This document shows positions 38,602-56,410 of a stretch of 64,000 bases of DNA, one piece after another. The notes below the pieces were generated by a model. The model did not search any database. It saw nothing but the letters and a program-made list of their open reading frames with translations, and was not told the DNA's origin. Both the position numbers and the translations under genes were made by a program. This DNA comes from Citrus sinensis (lineage: Eukaryota; Streptophyta; Magnoliopsida; Sapindales; Rutaceae), in the NCBI RefSeq assembly GCF_022201045.2, contig NC_068559.1, positions 28,961,501 through 29,025,500 on the forward strand, in the 5' to 3' direction. Every line of letters starts with the position of its first letter. The stretch's first letter is position 1.

Positions 38602-39164
38602 GCTCACCACAATGGGTAGAGAATGACTGAACAATTCGTTATAGAGTTGTTTGTAATAAAATCATTCTCAATTATTAATCTGATATAGAAATAATTAAAT
38701 AACTAATCTAGTCATGTAAGAGTATCCAACAAGTACTTGCGAAAACATCAACATCTGGAGTATTGCAGATTTCAGAAACCAGATAAGTTGCAAATAGTTA
38801 TTTCATGTATCCTAAGTACTAGAAATCTACAATACAAATATGAAGTAACTCGATTTCCCGTATCTCATTCTTATGCCGACAACCAAACCATTTTTACGTG
38901 TGCCTTAAAAGAAATCATGTTTCCCCTTATCCAATGCTGTAGCAGCTGCACTTTCGAAGAGAGATACATGCAGCTTTTCCGCATGTTCTTTCTGATCACT
39001 CACATTCTTGACACCGTTGCCCCTGCCCCATCCCCGTCCCCAGCATTCTGCTTTACAGATGGCTTCGAAAGCTCAATCTCTGGAGTCAAACCCATCTGGC
39101 CCTGTGTCTTGTTGGTCATAATTTCATCGTCATCATTATCAACAACCAATTTTGGTCCATATAG
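38602..39164. other. Convergent 3' flanks of NAGLU and PAO1
   Basis: 563 bp between two stop codons of convergent genes, likely holding both 3' UTRs and polyadenylation signals. An AATAAAAT near 38656 could serve NAGLU. No further gene. Confidence 0.5.
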
Positions 39165-44372
<5,208 letters not shown>

Positions 44373-44433
44373 GCGATTGCGAGATGTATAGGCTTGCTTA
44401 ATTTGCGTTTTGCTATTTCTATTGTCGTGAGTG

Positions 44434-44443
44434 ATTTAAATAG
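44434..44443 (-). promoter_or_regulatory. Candidate TATA box of PAO1
   Basis: On the minus strand GCTATTTAAATC lies about 65 bp before the ATG at 44372, giving a TATTTAAA-type TATA motif and a leader of about 35 nt. A (TA)n run follows further upstream (44464-44477). Confidence 0.45.
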
Positions 44444-45850
44444 CGGGAGTAGTCGGTTTTCATATATATATATATATACATATATTATTAACTGACGCGT
44501 GATTAGGAGTTTAGGTCGATAAGGGCATATTAGTCATTTAAAGAGGGTACTTTTGGAATTGCTATTAAGATTTGAGTGGGGCCAATAAATTTCTCATTAT
44601 GCCTTTTTTGAATTAAAAATTTTATTGTAAAAATATAATTTGATCAATTACTTATTTGACTTCACTTTTCCTCCCTCATCTCCTTCTTTTATATCAAAAT
44701 TTATTATGATACACGAAGTAAATATTATATTTAACAAACGAAATTGTTCAAAAATTAACAAAATTCAAGCCTATTGCAATCTAAACAAAGTGAAAAGATC
44801 AATGCCCATCATGTAAAATTATTTATAAAAAAGAAGTTCTTGTACCACTTTAAATTTATTATAATTTTTTTTTTCAAATCTCAGATGCACAAACTCTAAA
44901 TAATAATAATAATAATAGATAAACCTAAGATGTTATAATGAAAACTAAGAGAATGACAACGTGTTGATTGGGCAATAAATACTTAAAAAAAATTGAAAGA
45001 GAGAGAAACTAGTTTAGTTTTTAACCATTATTATAGCATAGAGAGATAGTAGTTAATCAAGGGTAATTTTATGATTTTTGAGAATTAATGAATAAAAATA
45101 ATATGTTATCATATGACGATTATTTTAATTAAAAGAAAGTGGGCGTTGAAAGAAAATTAATAGGTTTAAATGGCCCCACCTTAAAATTTGAGGCAGAGAT
45201 AATCACGTTTGTAAAATTTAGTAACTTAAAACTGAACTTTCACTGTTTATTTTAACTATAAATCAACAAATAGACTAATAAAATATATTTGATTCTAATT
45301 ATTTTTCTTACGCCTACGGTTCAATGTTTTTCTATTGTATTACGAGCTATCAGAGTCACATGGTCAATTATTAACCTTTCCCTATATTGTATGGATATGT
45401 TATATCACTAAATTGCAATACTCACACTAACAGAAAAAAGAAGAAGCAATTTTCAATATATTGAAATCTATGTTCTTTTGGATTATATATGTGCATGTAC
45501 GTAATGAAAACATGTATTATTATTATTATTATGATAAAGTGAGGATAATAATAATAGAGAAAAAAACACATATTTTTATGTATTAATAGATAAGAAAAAA
45601 TACAATCTCTAACATATTAAAATATGTGTGTTTTTTTTTTACATAAGTTAGTCATGTGTAACTCACATTAACTAAAAATTAATTTTTTAATCATTTAATT
45701 GTTGGTTGTTAAACAATTAAGGAATTATGAGGCTACTTAACAACTGCCATAGTATGTACGTAGCAACGTGAGGAATGCAATTGAAATTCTTGACGGATGT
45801 CGGCAATGTTGATATTAATCATCTTTATCACTTCTTTATAAATCTAATCC

Positions 45851-45881
<31 letters not shown>

Positions 45882-48800
45882 TCTTCTTATCAAAACGTGA
45901 GAGCCATTAGATTTTTATCCAAACTTAAAAGGATGCAAATGTTTTGCGGGTTTGTGATTACATCACATTGACTTTTTGACAGCCCGGCTTAGCCACTAAA
46001 AAAATCATTAATTTCCTTACATTTTAATGATATTAATTTTTACATTAAAAAAAAAAAAGGGGTTTTAGTTTTCTCTCAGGTATGTCTCTAAATTAATTTC
46101 AAGTAAAATGAAATAACTTAAACATTGTTTTATAGTTAAGCTACTCTTGTATTGAGACCTTCAAAATCTAATATTATATGAATAATTAATAAAAATTAGT
46201 GATTATTTTATTAAATATATGTATTTAGTTTATAAAGAGATTCTTCAAGTTGCATTGTATTTACGTTCATCGACACTCACACAAGCATGTACAATAAATC
46301 TTATAGCTTTAGCTCGAAGTAATTAATTTAAGATCTTGGGTTGAAAGCCGAAAGGGCAAATTAGTCATTTAGCGAGATCTTCTTAGTAATTTCAAGCATG
46401 CAGGGGCCGAAGTCCAAATTTGCAAACGGGAAATGGCAATTTGGCAATTTGGATAAGTACTGAACATTTGAAGGGCTACGGGATATAAGACCGATGGCCA
46501 CACGTGACACTTTTGATTGCACACGTGTGAGTTGTGCCTCTACAGCCGTAACAGCTAAATCGAGGTGGTCAATACACGGTCAACCTTGATTGTGTGGGGG
46601 AGTCTTTTTTTTGTTTTTTTTTTTTTTTTGCGTCAACGGTCAAAGATGGAATATGAACTGAAGTTGCCAAGAAATTTTGATGTACGGCTAAGATTCCAGA
46701 GAGGCAACAGCTCTTGGAAAAATAAAAATAAGAATGGCAACGTGTTGCAGTACTGTATCAAGTTGTATTGATACATTATTGATTTGGAAATTAATTAAAT
46801 TTATGTATGACATGGATTACCATCTCGCTCGTATTGAAATTTCATTTTAATAGAATTAAAATGAAATTTTGGGTGCGTTTGAAATTGAAGTGTTGTGCTT
46901 TAAAAGATATAGTTGCTGTGGAAAAAAAAATTTGTAACTATGAAATAAAAGTTAGTAATATATAATAAATATGAATTTAAAATAATAATTTTAATAAAAT
47001 TATTAAAGATATAATAAATTTTTTATGATACAAGTAAAAAATCACATCAACATAACTTTCAAGTTACAGCAGCTAATGCTTATCAAATACTTTAATGCTA
47101 TAATTTTTAAATTACAACTGTCCAACCTCAATTTTAAATGCACCATTTGACGATGGCTGAACAGCACCCAAGTTTTTCATTTCTTTATATCAAATCATCG
47201 CTACTTCGATAACACCATTGAGAACATGCATGTCGACGTCACAAGTTTCTCATTTTAGTTGTGGTCAGTAACATGGGATCGGATCTGTTTTGTGAGGATA
47301 AGTGTACATATAGTAAGTTTTATTTGATGTGTCTTTCTGACAAGAAGAAATTAAATCACAATTGATAGTATGATTTGAAATGTGCTTTATCCAAAAATAT
47401 CAATTCTCTTACTTTTATTATCATCGTTTTTCTTCATTATTAGTGTTGATAATTCTAATAAGACATGCATAGCCGTTAAATGATGATACGAATATCAAGA
47501 CTTTATTAATGTGAAATGAAATCAAAGACACGATGAATTAACAATCTAGTGGTTGAGTTGGCCTGCATTATTTCTCCTTAATCTTAAAACGGTTGGAGGA
47601 GTTTACCATTTTATATTTCTCTATTTTGAACTTCTATTAAGCTTTATATGTTGGGCTTTGAACTTTAATTATAATTCAAATTACAGTTGAATATGAGTTC
47701 ATCATCTGTTACATGCCTTCAAACCCTCAAAAAATCATCCAGCTTATAACAATTTTTTTTTTCAATTAACAGAAGAATTCCATACATCCTTGAGTGGTGG
47801 AGTTGAGTTATTGCAATGTAAAAAGTAATTTGAATATTTTTACAAATAAATTAATACTCATAGTTTCTCTTTTTCTTTTTTCTTTTTTCTTTTTTCTTTT
47901 TTCCTTTTTTCCTTTTTTGTTTTTGTTTTTTTTAAGTTTTTGCACTTTTGCTCTTTCCATTCATGTACTATAGTTGAAAACTCTAGCTATTGTTAAGACT
48001 TGAGTCTTAATTGAATTAACGTCAACATCTTGTGACAATTTAAAGGAAAATTTATGTTCCCATTGAATTGTAATTTTTAAATTCAAAGTGACCTTGATTA
48101 TTTTATTTTTACAACAGAGATTTAAATTTTTATAATCTTTTATTTTATGAAGATTACTTAGCACAGTTTCACGCCTATCAATGGATGAAACATGCAGATG
48201 GATGAAACGATATTTCAAATATTTGTATTTTACTAACTCTCTCGGCTCCTATTACAACGTTCATGTCACTTTGCTTTTAGTTTTAGCCGCCTAAAACGTG
48301 ATTTATAGGAAAAACGTGCACCTACGTGTCAACCGCATCATGTATGATATGAGCTCGGCCGACGTGACGTGGAGTTAAAAAAGTTTTTCTTTTTTTGGTT
48401 TTTCCTTTTACCCCCCGAGAGTTATTAAGTTGCGACTTTAAGTGCAATGAATGATGTTTGTAAAATAAAAAAAAGGAAAATTGACCCAAGTTGTCAATTC
48501 TAAGGTACGGCATTACGTGTCAGTTTAACAGTGGTTGTTGTCCGCCCAAATATATTAAAAAAATCATTTTTTTTTCCCGCTTTTTAGCTTTGTAATTATA
48601 CGTACCGTCCATGTGTATACGACGATGAATTTTGAAAGGCCCTTGTAAAATTTAAGTGAATCCCCCGTAAGTTACAAGAAATGTAACTTAACAAAATGTA
48701 TTTTGATATGTTTTGTGCATATTGTGTTGAATTTAATGTACTACAACAGTATTAATGAAAGTTATATATGTTTATTTATTAAAAAAAAAATCTTCCAAAT

Positions 48801-49150
48801 GAAAAATTTATCGATGGGATCTTTTTATTCAATAATTATCGGTGTTTTTCTAATCAATAAAAGCATTTTTTAAAAACAACACAATGATGTACTCCAAATT
48901 TTTATCCTTAAAAACTCTAGTTTTTCCTATTGGTGTGGTGCATGCCCCATTTGTCACACCTACAAGATGCTGTGCTCTCTCAAATTGTTCCAATGTTCAC
49001 ACTTGTAGTGGAATTTAAGAATCAGTCCATCTCCATGATTATGCTTTTTAAATATCTTAAAATTATTACAAGAATTAAGAAAAAGGTCCCTTCTTCTCCA
49101 AGTGATGATGATTGAAAATTGACTAAATCATGAACCTATTCCAATCTCCA
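44444..49150. other. Gene-poor AT-rich region
   Basis: No gene with credible coding support. Holds (TA)n at 44464-44477, (AT)n at 45851-45878, a T-rich run with a short open frame at 46565-46771, and a pyrimidine-rich (TTTTTTC)n-like tract at about 47868-47935. Around 46500-46530 two ACGT-core motifs (CACACGTGAC and CACACGTGT) occur 20-odd bp apart, possibly G-box-like, but no gene is attached to them. Confidence 0.5.
47868..47935. repeat. Polypyrimidine microsatellite-like tract
   Basis: Imperfect repeats of CTTTTTT/CCTTTTTT on the plus strand, nearly pure pyrimidine for about 68 bp. Confidence 0.8.
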
Positions 49151-49159
49151 AATTTATCC

Positions 49160-50357
49160 ACATAATTGCAAAAAAAGTAGTTTCCAACCACACCGAAAGA
49201 TTCTGCACGGTTGGTCTATTGCAGTATGTTCAATGGAAAAATGATGCAGGGCAGAAGCAATATTAGATTTCATTTTAGTGTACGTTCTTGAAAATTTAAA
49301 AAGGGAACTCTCACAAAGGAGAAAATATCTCAATTGAGAAATACTGAATATGATTGATGAGAAGCTTGTGTAAAGAAATAAGTATAACAAGTTTATTTAT
49401 ACTAGTTAGTATTATCTTATTCCTAAAAAAATTATGATTCCCTGTAAGTAAATGAATATGACTTAAACAAGGAAAATATAAAATAAATCCTAATTAAACT
49501 AGAAAAAGAAAATTAAACTTATACTCCTACTATGACTAGGGTTGTCCAACATCCAGTCTCCTCCCCTTAAAAAAAAACTCGTCCTCAATTTTGCTGAAAA
49601 TAAAAGACAATTTGGAGGATAAAACTTGTAACGAAGGAGTAATTGATCTTGCAAAGCAAATATGTAGCACTTTGCATCAACTTTTCTTGAAACCTAAAAA
49701 TACCAAAACTTCAATTTCTTCTTGCTTTTGAATGTTGCTCTTCTAAAATTTGTAGATTTGTAGGAACAAACCATTACTTTTGTTTTAATTTGAGTCACAT
49801 GTAAGTTGGGTAGGCTAGCTCAAGGGATAAGATCAATTTTTAAGTTGAATATTCCTCATAGGAGGTAACTTGTTAGGAAGTTCTTTAGGCACGTTATCTT
49901 GAAATTTTTAGAAGTAGCGGTTGGACTTGTTTGGGCACCGACCACCTCTTTTGGTACCAAAAGATAGGTTCCCTTAACTTTTTACTTCATTGGAGCAAGG
50001 ATAATCTTCATGTTATCTTTATAAAACTTGTATGCATTATCTTTCCCACGATGTATTGTAGTAAGGCCAAACTGCTAAGGTCTCTCGAATAGCATATGAC
50101 AAGCATTTATGTCGATAATATCGCAGGTTACTTCATCTTTGTATCTTCCGATGGAAAAAGGAATGCGGCATTGTTCAGTAACTTTAGTTAACAAGCCTAT
50201 TTATACTAATTAGGATTATCATATCCCTAATAAAATTATGATTACTTATAAGTAAAGGAATATGATTCAAACAAGAAAAATATAAAATAAATCCTAATTA
50301 AACTAGAAAAAGAAAATTAAATTTATACTCTTACTATAACTAGGATTGTCCTACATC
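49160..50357 (-). mobile_element. Degenerate Ty3/gypsy LTR retrotransposon remnant
   Basis: Two direct repeats of about 167 bp (49387-49553 and 50190-50357) read on the minus strand as an LTR start (GATGTTGGACAACCCTAG / GATGTAGGACAATCCTAG) and contain a TATAAATA-like box. The left repeat continues into probable LTR sequence down to about 49160. Between them the minus strand (50190 to about 49860) encodes the protease-RT linker of gypsy Pol, e.g. YKDEVTCDI, then ACHMLFERP and HRGKDNAYKF, with in-frame stops (TAG where the family has RPW). Most of the internal region is deleted. Non-functional. Confidence 0.65.
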
Positions 50358-52231
50358 AAAAAATTTAAAAAAAATAATTTTTTTGTTTTCTTATTCCTCT
50401 ATGTTGGGGTTAATCTATGTGTAAGGCTCATTTAATTAAATTTGTCATATGATTTAATATAGACAGCCCAATTCACCTGTGCGAATTTTGTTCATGTTTA
50501 GAGTGATTAAAACACAAAGGTTTTTTTTTTTTTGTGAAATTTGTTTGGATACGACATTGAGTAACCTTAGAATTGAAGGCAAGAAACTAAAAAGTAGTAT
50601 CGCCTCAACTCATAACATGTCAAATTGCTCTACTAACCGTCCCATCACAGAATGTTGGCTTTTGTTCCTAGTAAAAGCATATTGGGTTTAAACTATTTCT
50701 CAAACGAATTCTCTTTTCTTCTTTTGTAAAATCCACATGCTTGGTTCAACGAGGCATTATTGAGGTGCCTCGAAAATGAAAAGAGAAAAATATGGAGAGA
50801 GAACAATTCTCCAAGTTGACCAGAAAGTGGAATATTTAGAGATATATAGATAGGCATAGATAATTCATAATGGATAGAAAAAAAAAATCAAATTGTTCAA
50901 AGTGTTAATACAATTGCAGTGATATACCTGGCCATAGCGGGAAAGAGAAGAATACTAGTACTCAATTTGCTGTGAGATTCTATGCCAACTGATACATTTT
51001 TCTCTTTTCAAAATCATGGATTTTTGTGTCTAAAATCTTCAGCTTCATTAACAATCACGCCGATAAAATGTTAATTATAAATTTAAGAAGTATGCATACA
51101 CCCCAAAGAAGAAAAGAAAGGCAAAGAGTGCTGAATAACTCTTAAAATACGAGTTGATTTGATTATAGCCGCTAAGACTTACCAAAGCGGTCAATTTTTC
51201 ATGCGCGTACCTGACCCTCCACTTCTTTTGGCTTCTAACTTGTCCTAAATTATTGGGCATTGGAAAAGTCACTTAAATTTCAAGAATATCGGTCAATTTT
51301 TCATATGAGTAATGATATCCTTCAATGGGATCTCTTTGATTTCCTTGTCAACTAGTTTTTAGTCGGAGTTAAGGTCAGTTTGTTGATGGCTGCTCCATTA
51401 GAAGCTTCTTGCTTTAGCAGCGGCGGTCAACTCCATTTGTTTCTTCTATACATCTCTTAAAAAGAATTTTGAAACTTGACAAAAATATCATCTACTCCTA
51501 TCAACTCAAGATTTGGCTTTGAATTTTCGCCGGTTTGATTACTGTGTTGTGCTCCTGCAACTCTCCTTTGTTCATATTAAGAAAATCTTAAACGAGACCG
51601 TCCCCATCATCTCATTGGACAGCCATCTAATCACATAATATCACATATTGTGACAGATATACAGCGTTAACACACTTGAGATGATTTTAAATTCAATAAC
51701 AATTGCACGCGATATTATGAGATTCAATGGTCATAATTTTAGTTTCGAACTGTCCTTGGATACAGATTCAAGAGGACAAATATTTTTTCCTTGAAGCTTT
51801 CATTAAGAGGGAAAGGATCCATTAAGGTTCCTTTTAAGAAATAAAGTTTTTTTTTTTTTTTTTTACCCACATTGAAATATGAATTGAACTTAAGAATCCC
51901 TTAACCATTAATTGAATCAATGAATCACACTTTCATCACTAAACTATACCTTCTATAGTTCAATTAGTATATTAAGTGTATACGATATTACTTAATAATA
52001 ATTGTAGATCCATAAACACTCGTGCAAATAATTTTGTAGACCATATCATATTTTTAAATTCAATTAATTATAATATTTCACTTAAATTTGTACAACAAAA
52101 ATTTTAGAGTATAGCTCAGTTGGTCGTGAATTCACTTTGAACCCATTGTTATCTAAGTTTAAAAAAAAAATTAACGAGTAATGATTTATGTTTAGTGTGT
52201 CAGATTTATTATTTTCTTGAAAACCCTTGAA

Positions 52232-52262
<31 letters not shown>

Positions 52263-53278
52263 AATATATGTTGTTTGCACAAAAATGTTTGTTGCTATAT
52301 ACTTCCTCGTTCATCACATATTCGCATTTCGTTCAGCTAAAATTTTGCAAACACCTAACAGCAATGACCGTCGGCCACGAGGTCACTCAACCCAAGCCCA
52401 GCGCGGGAAAATCAGAGTAATGTTTGGCCCATAAGGATGGGTCTGGTTGATTTTCTGACCCAGATCAAAGTTGGCACACCCTTTCGTAATGTAATTCATA
52501 ATCACTCGTCCGGGTCAGAATTCAGAGCAATAAGCTTTTGTCGTACCAAAGTTGACAACTATTCCCATAAGCTGAGAGCATAGAACACAAATTTTTAATG
52601 TGAAGACAGGAGGAAAGCAGCTATCAGGTTCAACGGACAGTAGCAGAAAATATGAGCTCTCCATCTCTTTGAACATTTTAGCTTTGCCGCACCCATCGAT
52701 ATTAATTGTATTGCCTATGTGTAACAGGACGCTATATTCAATTCCCAGAAATGATATCTCAGCAAGAATTCTTTTGATCAAATACATCTGACAAGAATAG
52801 TATTATTGCAGTCCAGAGAGTGATTTCAACTCATCAAAGGTTGATAACGCCTCATCAAGAAGGCCACTTTGGCCACAAGACACTTGCAACTTGCAAGAGC
52901 TCTATGATAAACCATCAACAGTCGTCGGTTCAGCCCATCACCATCAGACAACATACAACTTGCAGGAGCTCTCTAATGAATGAATCACACTTTCATTACT
53001 AGCAGTTTCGTATATGTTTGGCATCTTGCTTGAAACCATTGCTTCTGACGAACAAGTCTTAAAATCTATAATGGGGAAATAGGTTCTTATTTCCAAAAGA
53101 GCTTGATAATTGAATGAGGACCAAAGTAAGCGGCTAAGTATCAATCGTATAAAACTAAACAAGACATGCCCCATAACAAAACCAATTGTGACATTAAAAT
53201 TGAACTCATTCACAGATGTAAGTTAAAAGAGTAATGATTTAATAGGCTACGTTACTTACATTATGATTGATATAATGC
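50358..53278. other. Gene-poor spacer
   Basis: AT-rich, with (CA)n at 52232-52258 and T-rich runs. A 90-codon minus-strand frame at 52515-52787 has an unusually even composition for a chance frame, but I recognise no domain. Nothing else supported. Confidence 0.4.
52232..52258. repeat. (CA)n microsatellite
   Basis: About 13 uninterrupted CA units. Confidence 0.9.
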
Positions 53279-54017
53279 CGTTCTAATTAAATCTACAGCA
53301 TTAACATTGTCCAATATCCCCGTAGGATTATCATATTGATCACACGACTCCAATTTACACTACTATGATCCTAAGCAAAAATAAGAGTAAAGTATTTAAA
53401 ATGAATAATTTCAACCTTATTGTCAACATATATTACAAATGGATGCACGATTGCATGCCGGACGATTTATTATTAGTGGAGTTGTGTTATGGAGCCCACA
53501 GGGCCGTTAATGACCACCACATGCACATATCAATTTTAGGACATCAGATACTACATTAGTCGTACAATAAATAAATTATGTGATGACATGTGTATTTATT
53601 TAAAAAAAAACTACATATAAGTGGTGGTTATATCAAATCACATATATTAATTAATCGTATTCTACAATTCCTCCAATTTTAGATTATTAAGTGCCTAAAT
53701 TTAAAATAGATCAATGATGTATTGGTAAGACTCCCAAATCTAGTGCATGATTGTACATGTGGTGGGTGTTCATTGACGGCCCTATGGGTTTCATAACAAA
53801 ACTCCACTAATAATAAATCGTCACGCATGCAATTGTGCATCCATTTGAAATATATTTTGACAATAAGCTTGAAATTATTCATTTTAAATATTTTACTCTT
53901 ATTTTTGCATAGGATCATAGTAGTGTAAATTGGAGTTATGATTAATAGTTGTGTGATCAATATGATAATCCTACGGGGATATTGGACAATGTTAATGCTG
54001 TAGATTTAATTAGAACG
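53279..54017. repeat. 739-bp fold-back with two ~255-bp inverted arms
   Basis: Left arm 53279-53530 and right arm about 53750-54017 are inverted copies. The outer part is essentially identical: CGTTCTAATTAAATCTACAG, and further in AACATTGTCCAATATCCCC. By eye identity is about 90 percent overall, with a few small indels, and the loop is about 220 bp. Both arms contain the same short frame (KMNNFNLIVNIY versus KMNNFKLIVKIY). No transposase and no clear flanking duplication seen. It could be a fold-back or MITE-like element or a hairpin-RNA locus. Confidence 0.85.
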
Positions 54018-55136
54018 CTATTAAATGCTCCATTTCATAAACAAGTCGCCAACCTGTAGGGTTGTTGGCCGCTTACATCTGGACAGTGATTATGTGGGTT
54101 GGTCAATTTTGATTTTTCAGAAAGGCAGAAGTGGAACCAGTCTTGAAGAAAAGGGTATAATTTGCCACAAAATCAAGGCACTATTGGTAGAGTGCGCCGA
54201 ATAATCAACAAAAACAGATCATAATGACCGGCAGTTTGCCGGTAACTACGCGGCGGGCCTCACACGCATGTTTGGACTTGACACGCGGTTGTCTACCTAA
54301 TATTATTACGAGAACAATAAAAGTACCTTGCAACGAAGTCCCTATACCTTGTATATTTATAAAAGAGTCCTTGAATTTTCAAATTTGCCGAAGTTGGGTT
54401 TTATGTTTGGAAAGTTCCCAGGTTAGTTTTATTCATTCATTTATTTAAGGGATTGGGATTTGGATGAGTTGAGAAATATCACCTATTATTATTAATCGAA
54501 CTCGGGTGTTTGGTAAGTGCATTTATGACTAGATACGAAGAATTAGTTTGTTAAATTTTCATAAATTGAAAAAAAAACTTATAATCTTAAAATGTTAAAA
54601 TTGTCTTTTTTTGAAAGTTTATAAAATATATCTATAAAGTATATAATAATAAAAAAACATAAATAAACTAAACATAACAATTCAATGAACAACTTCTCCC
54701 GCTATATAACGTGCATTATTGCATAGTATAATTCTGTAATTTATATGAATAGAACTGAAGTTGGGGAATAATTAAATGTATGTTACTTAAACAAGTTAGG
54801 CAAATTTTCCAAGTAATAAGAAATATCAAATGGTGGGTATAAAATGAAAGAAGTCTTATGTAGAAATATGCGAAAAGTGAGGCACTAAGGCTAGCAAGTG
54901 ATAATATGAAAAATGTGAAAGAAAAAAGACCTAACAAACGCGGGAAGAAAACACGATATAAATACTCCCAAAATCAGACTTTTTATTTTCACATTTAATG
55001 GGCGCTGACGTTTGGGACGTGTTGTTTTGCTCTGATTTTCCTTCTTCATTATTTCCCCACTTTTTCCTCAGCTATTTTCTTTCACTTTCTGTCTCAAGAA
55101 AGTTCAAAGAGGGTTGCTGAGCGAGCTTAGAGACTT
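54018..55136. other. Spacer and promoter of the small conserved gene
   Basis: AT-rich DNA with a TATA candidate (54957-54964) and a pyrimidine-rich leader (about 55030-55100) before the ATG at 55137. No other gene. Confidence 0.45.
54957..54964 (+). promoter_or_regulatory. Candidate TATA box
   Basis: TATAAATA in ACGATATAAATACTCCC, 173-180 bp before the start codon at 55137. Implies a leader of about 140-150 nt. Confidence 0.55.
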
Positions 55137-55388
55137 ATGATGGGGAAGTACGCTGAGATACTGGATGCGGGTGTCAGAATTGCTGCAAGATTTCACTCTC
55201 ACTGTCCACACACGGCTCGCCTGTACTACCATCCTCCGGCGAATCATGACGACCAACACTACGACCACCAAGACGTCGCCGGCTTCGCTACCGGGGATGT
55301 GAGCAGCCGGGTGGTGGTGTTTGGTGGTTCGGAATCCAATATGAAAATGGGGATCGATACTAAAGATTTTATTCTTTTTTCTGTTTGA
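55137..55388 (+). CDS. Small conserved plant protein of unknown function
   Basis: Intronless 83-aa frame starting MMGKYAEILDAGVRIAARFH, with a His/Asp-rich centre and a terminal DTKDFILFSV. The N-terminal block (RIAARFHSHCPHTARLYYHPP) and the C-terminal DFILFSV resemble short uncharacterised proteins in other eudicots, as I remember them. The two adjacent ATGs (55137, 55140) make the exact start uncertain. Higher GC than its flanks and a good upstream TATA motif support a real gene. No signal peptide or membrane segment. Confidence 0.72.
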   Translation: MMGKYAEILDAGVRIAARFHSHCPHTARLYYHPPANHDDQHYDHQDVAGFATGDVSSRVVVFGGSESNMKMGIDTKDFILFSV

Positions 55389-56410
55389 TATACGAAATTG
55401 AAATTAATATTGAGCAGAAAGTTTTTCATTTTTTTTCTCCGAAGGGCGTTGTCGGTTCTTTTGCTTTTATTCATGTTGTCATTGTTCTGTCTTCGCACTA
55501 GTGATTCTTATGAATTAAAAAAGTTAATGAATTCTCCTATATTTCTTCACGGTTCTTTTTTTTTTTTTTTTTTTTCTGGGTCATTTTTTTCGGAGGAAAT
55601 AAGATTAAGAAATGTCTTAATCAGAGTAAATGGGAGAAAAGACAGAATTAATTAGTTGGAATAACCAATCAAAGCTGGATCTTGGCTGCTTAAAAGGTTC
55701 ACCAAATTTCTACATGAATTATGAGTTAGAGGCGCAGATCATTAACATAATTATATTTTCATTATTTAGTTTAAATAAATTTCTGAGTTTTTGTGATTTC
55801 AATTTTCCCTAAAGACAATCAATAGAGTAGGGGAAAAAAAAATCATACCGTATTAAAAGATCATTAATGTGTTAAAAATTAAAATGCTTAGACCAGATCG
55901 GATATTACTGTTTTTTTATGGCATCTTATGTAATTTCTCTGAAAGCCGGTGCTCTTAGGCAAAAAATTCAATGAGGCGAACCTATCTAGTCGTTGGCGCA
56001 TTGCGTAAGTCCCACGAAAATCATGAAATCAACATTCGGAAATGTAAAGTTTTAACAGTCACCCAAACCGTTCACAATCACCTATTCATCGACTTCCTAA
56101 CGTTATTATCGTTGAATGTTTGCTAGAAAAGGGGAATAGAAATATTACGTTTGTCGGAAGAAGTTCGCAACATATTTTGTTAAAAGTACAAATGTCTCCA
56201 TGTTTGAGAAGGTATAGAAGGAAAAAGACAGAACTGGTCAAGACCTAGAACTAAACAAAAAGGAAATAACAAAAAACAAATCAAATGGCACAAAATGACT
56301 CCAGGGGTGATAAAACATAAACATATTAAATTAAGAAAATAGATAATAGAAATTGCTCGAAACTAAGTCCTCCGCCCAAGATTCGCAACTGAAGCTACTC
56401 ATTTTACAGA
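55389..56410. other. Spacer between convergent genes
   Basis: Probable 3' UTR of the small gene at its start, a poly(T) tract near 55557-55575, and AT-rich DNA to the SMT1 stop. No supported gene. Confidence 0.45.

Noticed and set aside
55398..55812. Open frames of 60-85 codons after the small conserved gene
   Set aside because: They run through poly(T) and AT-rich sequence, overlap each other in different frames and show no domain.
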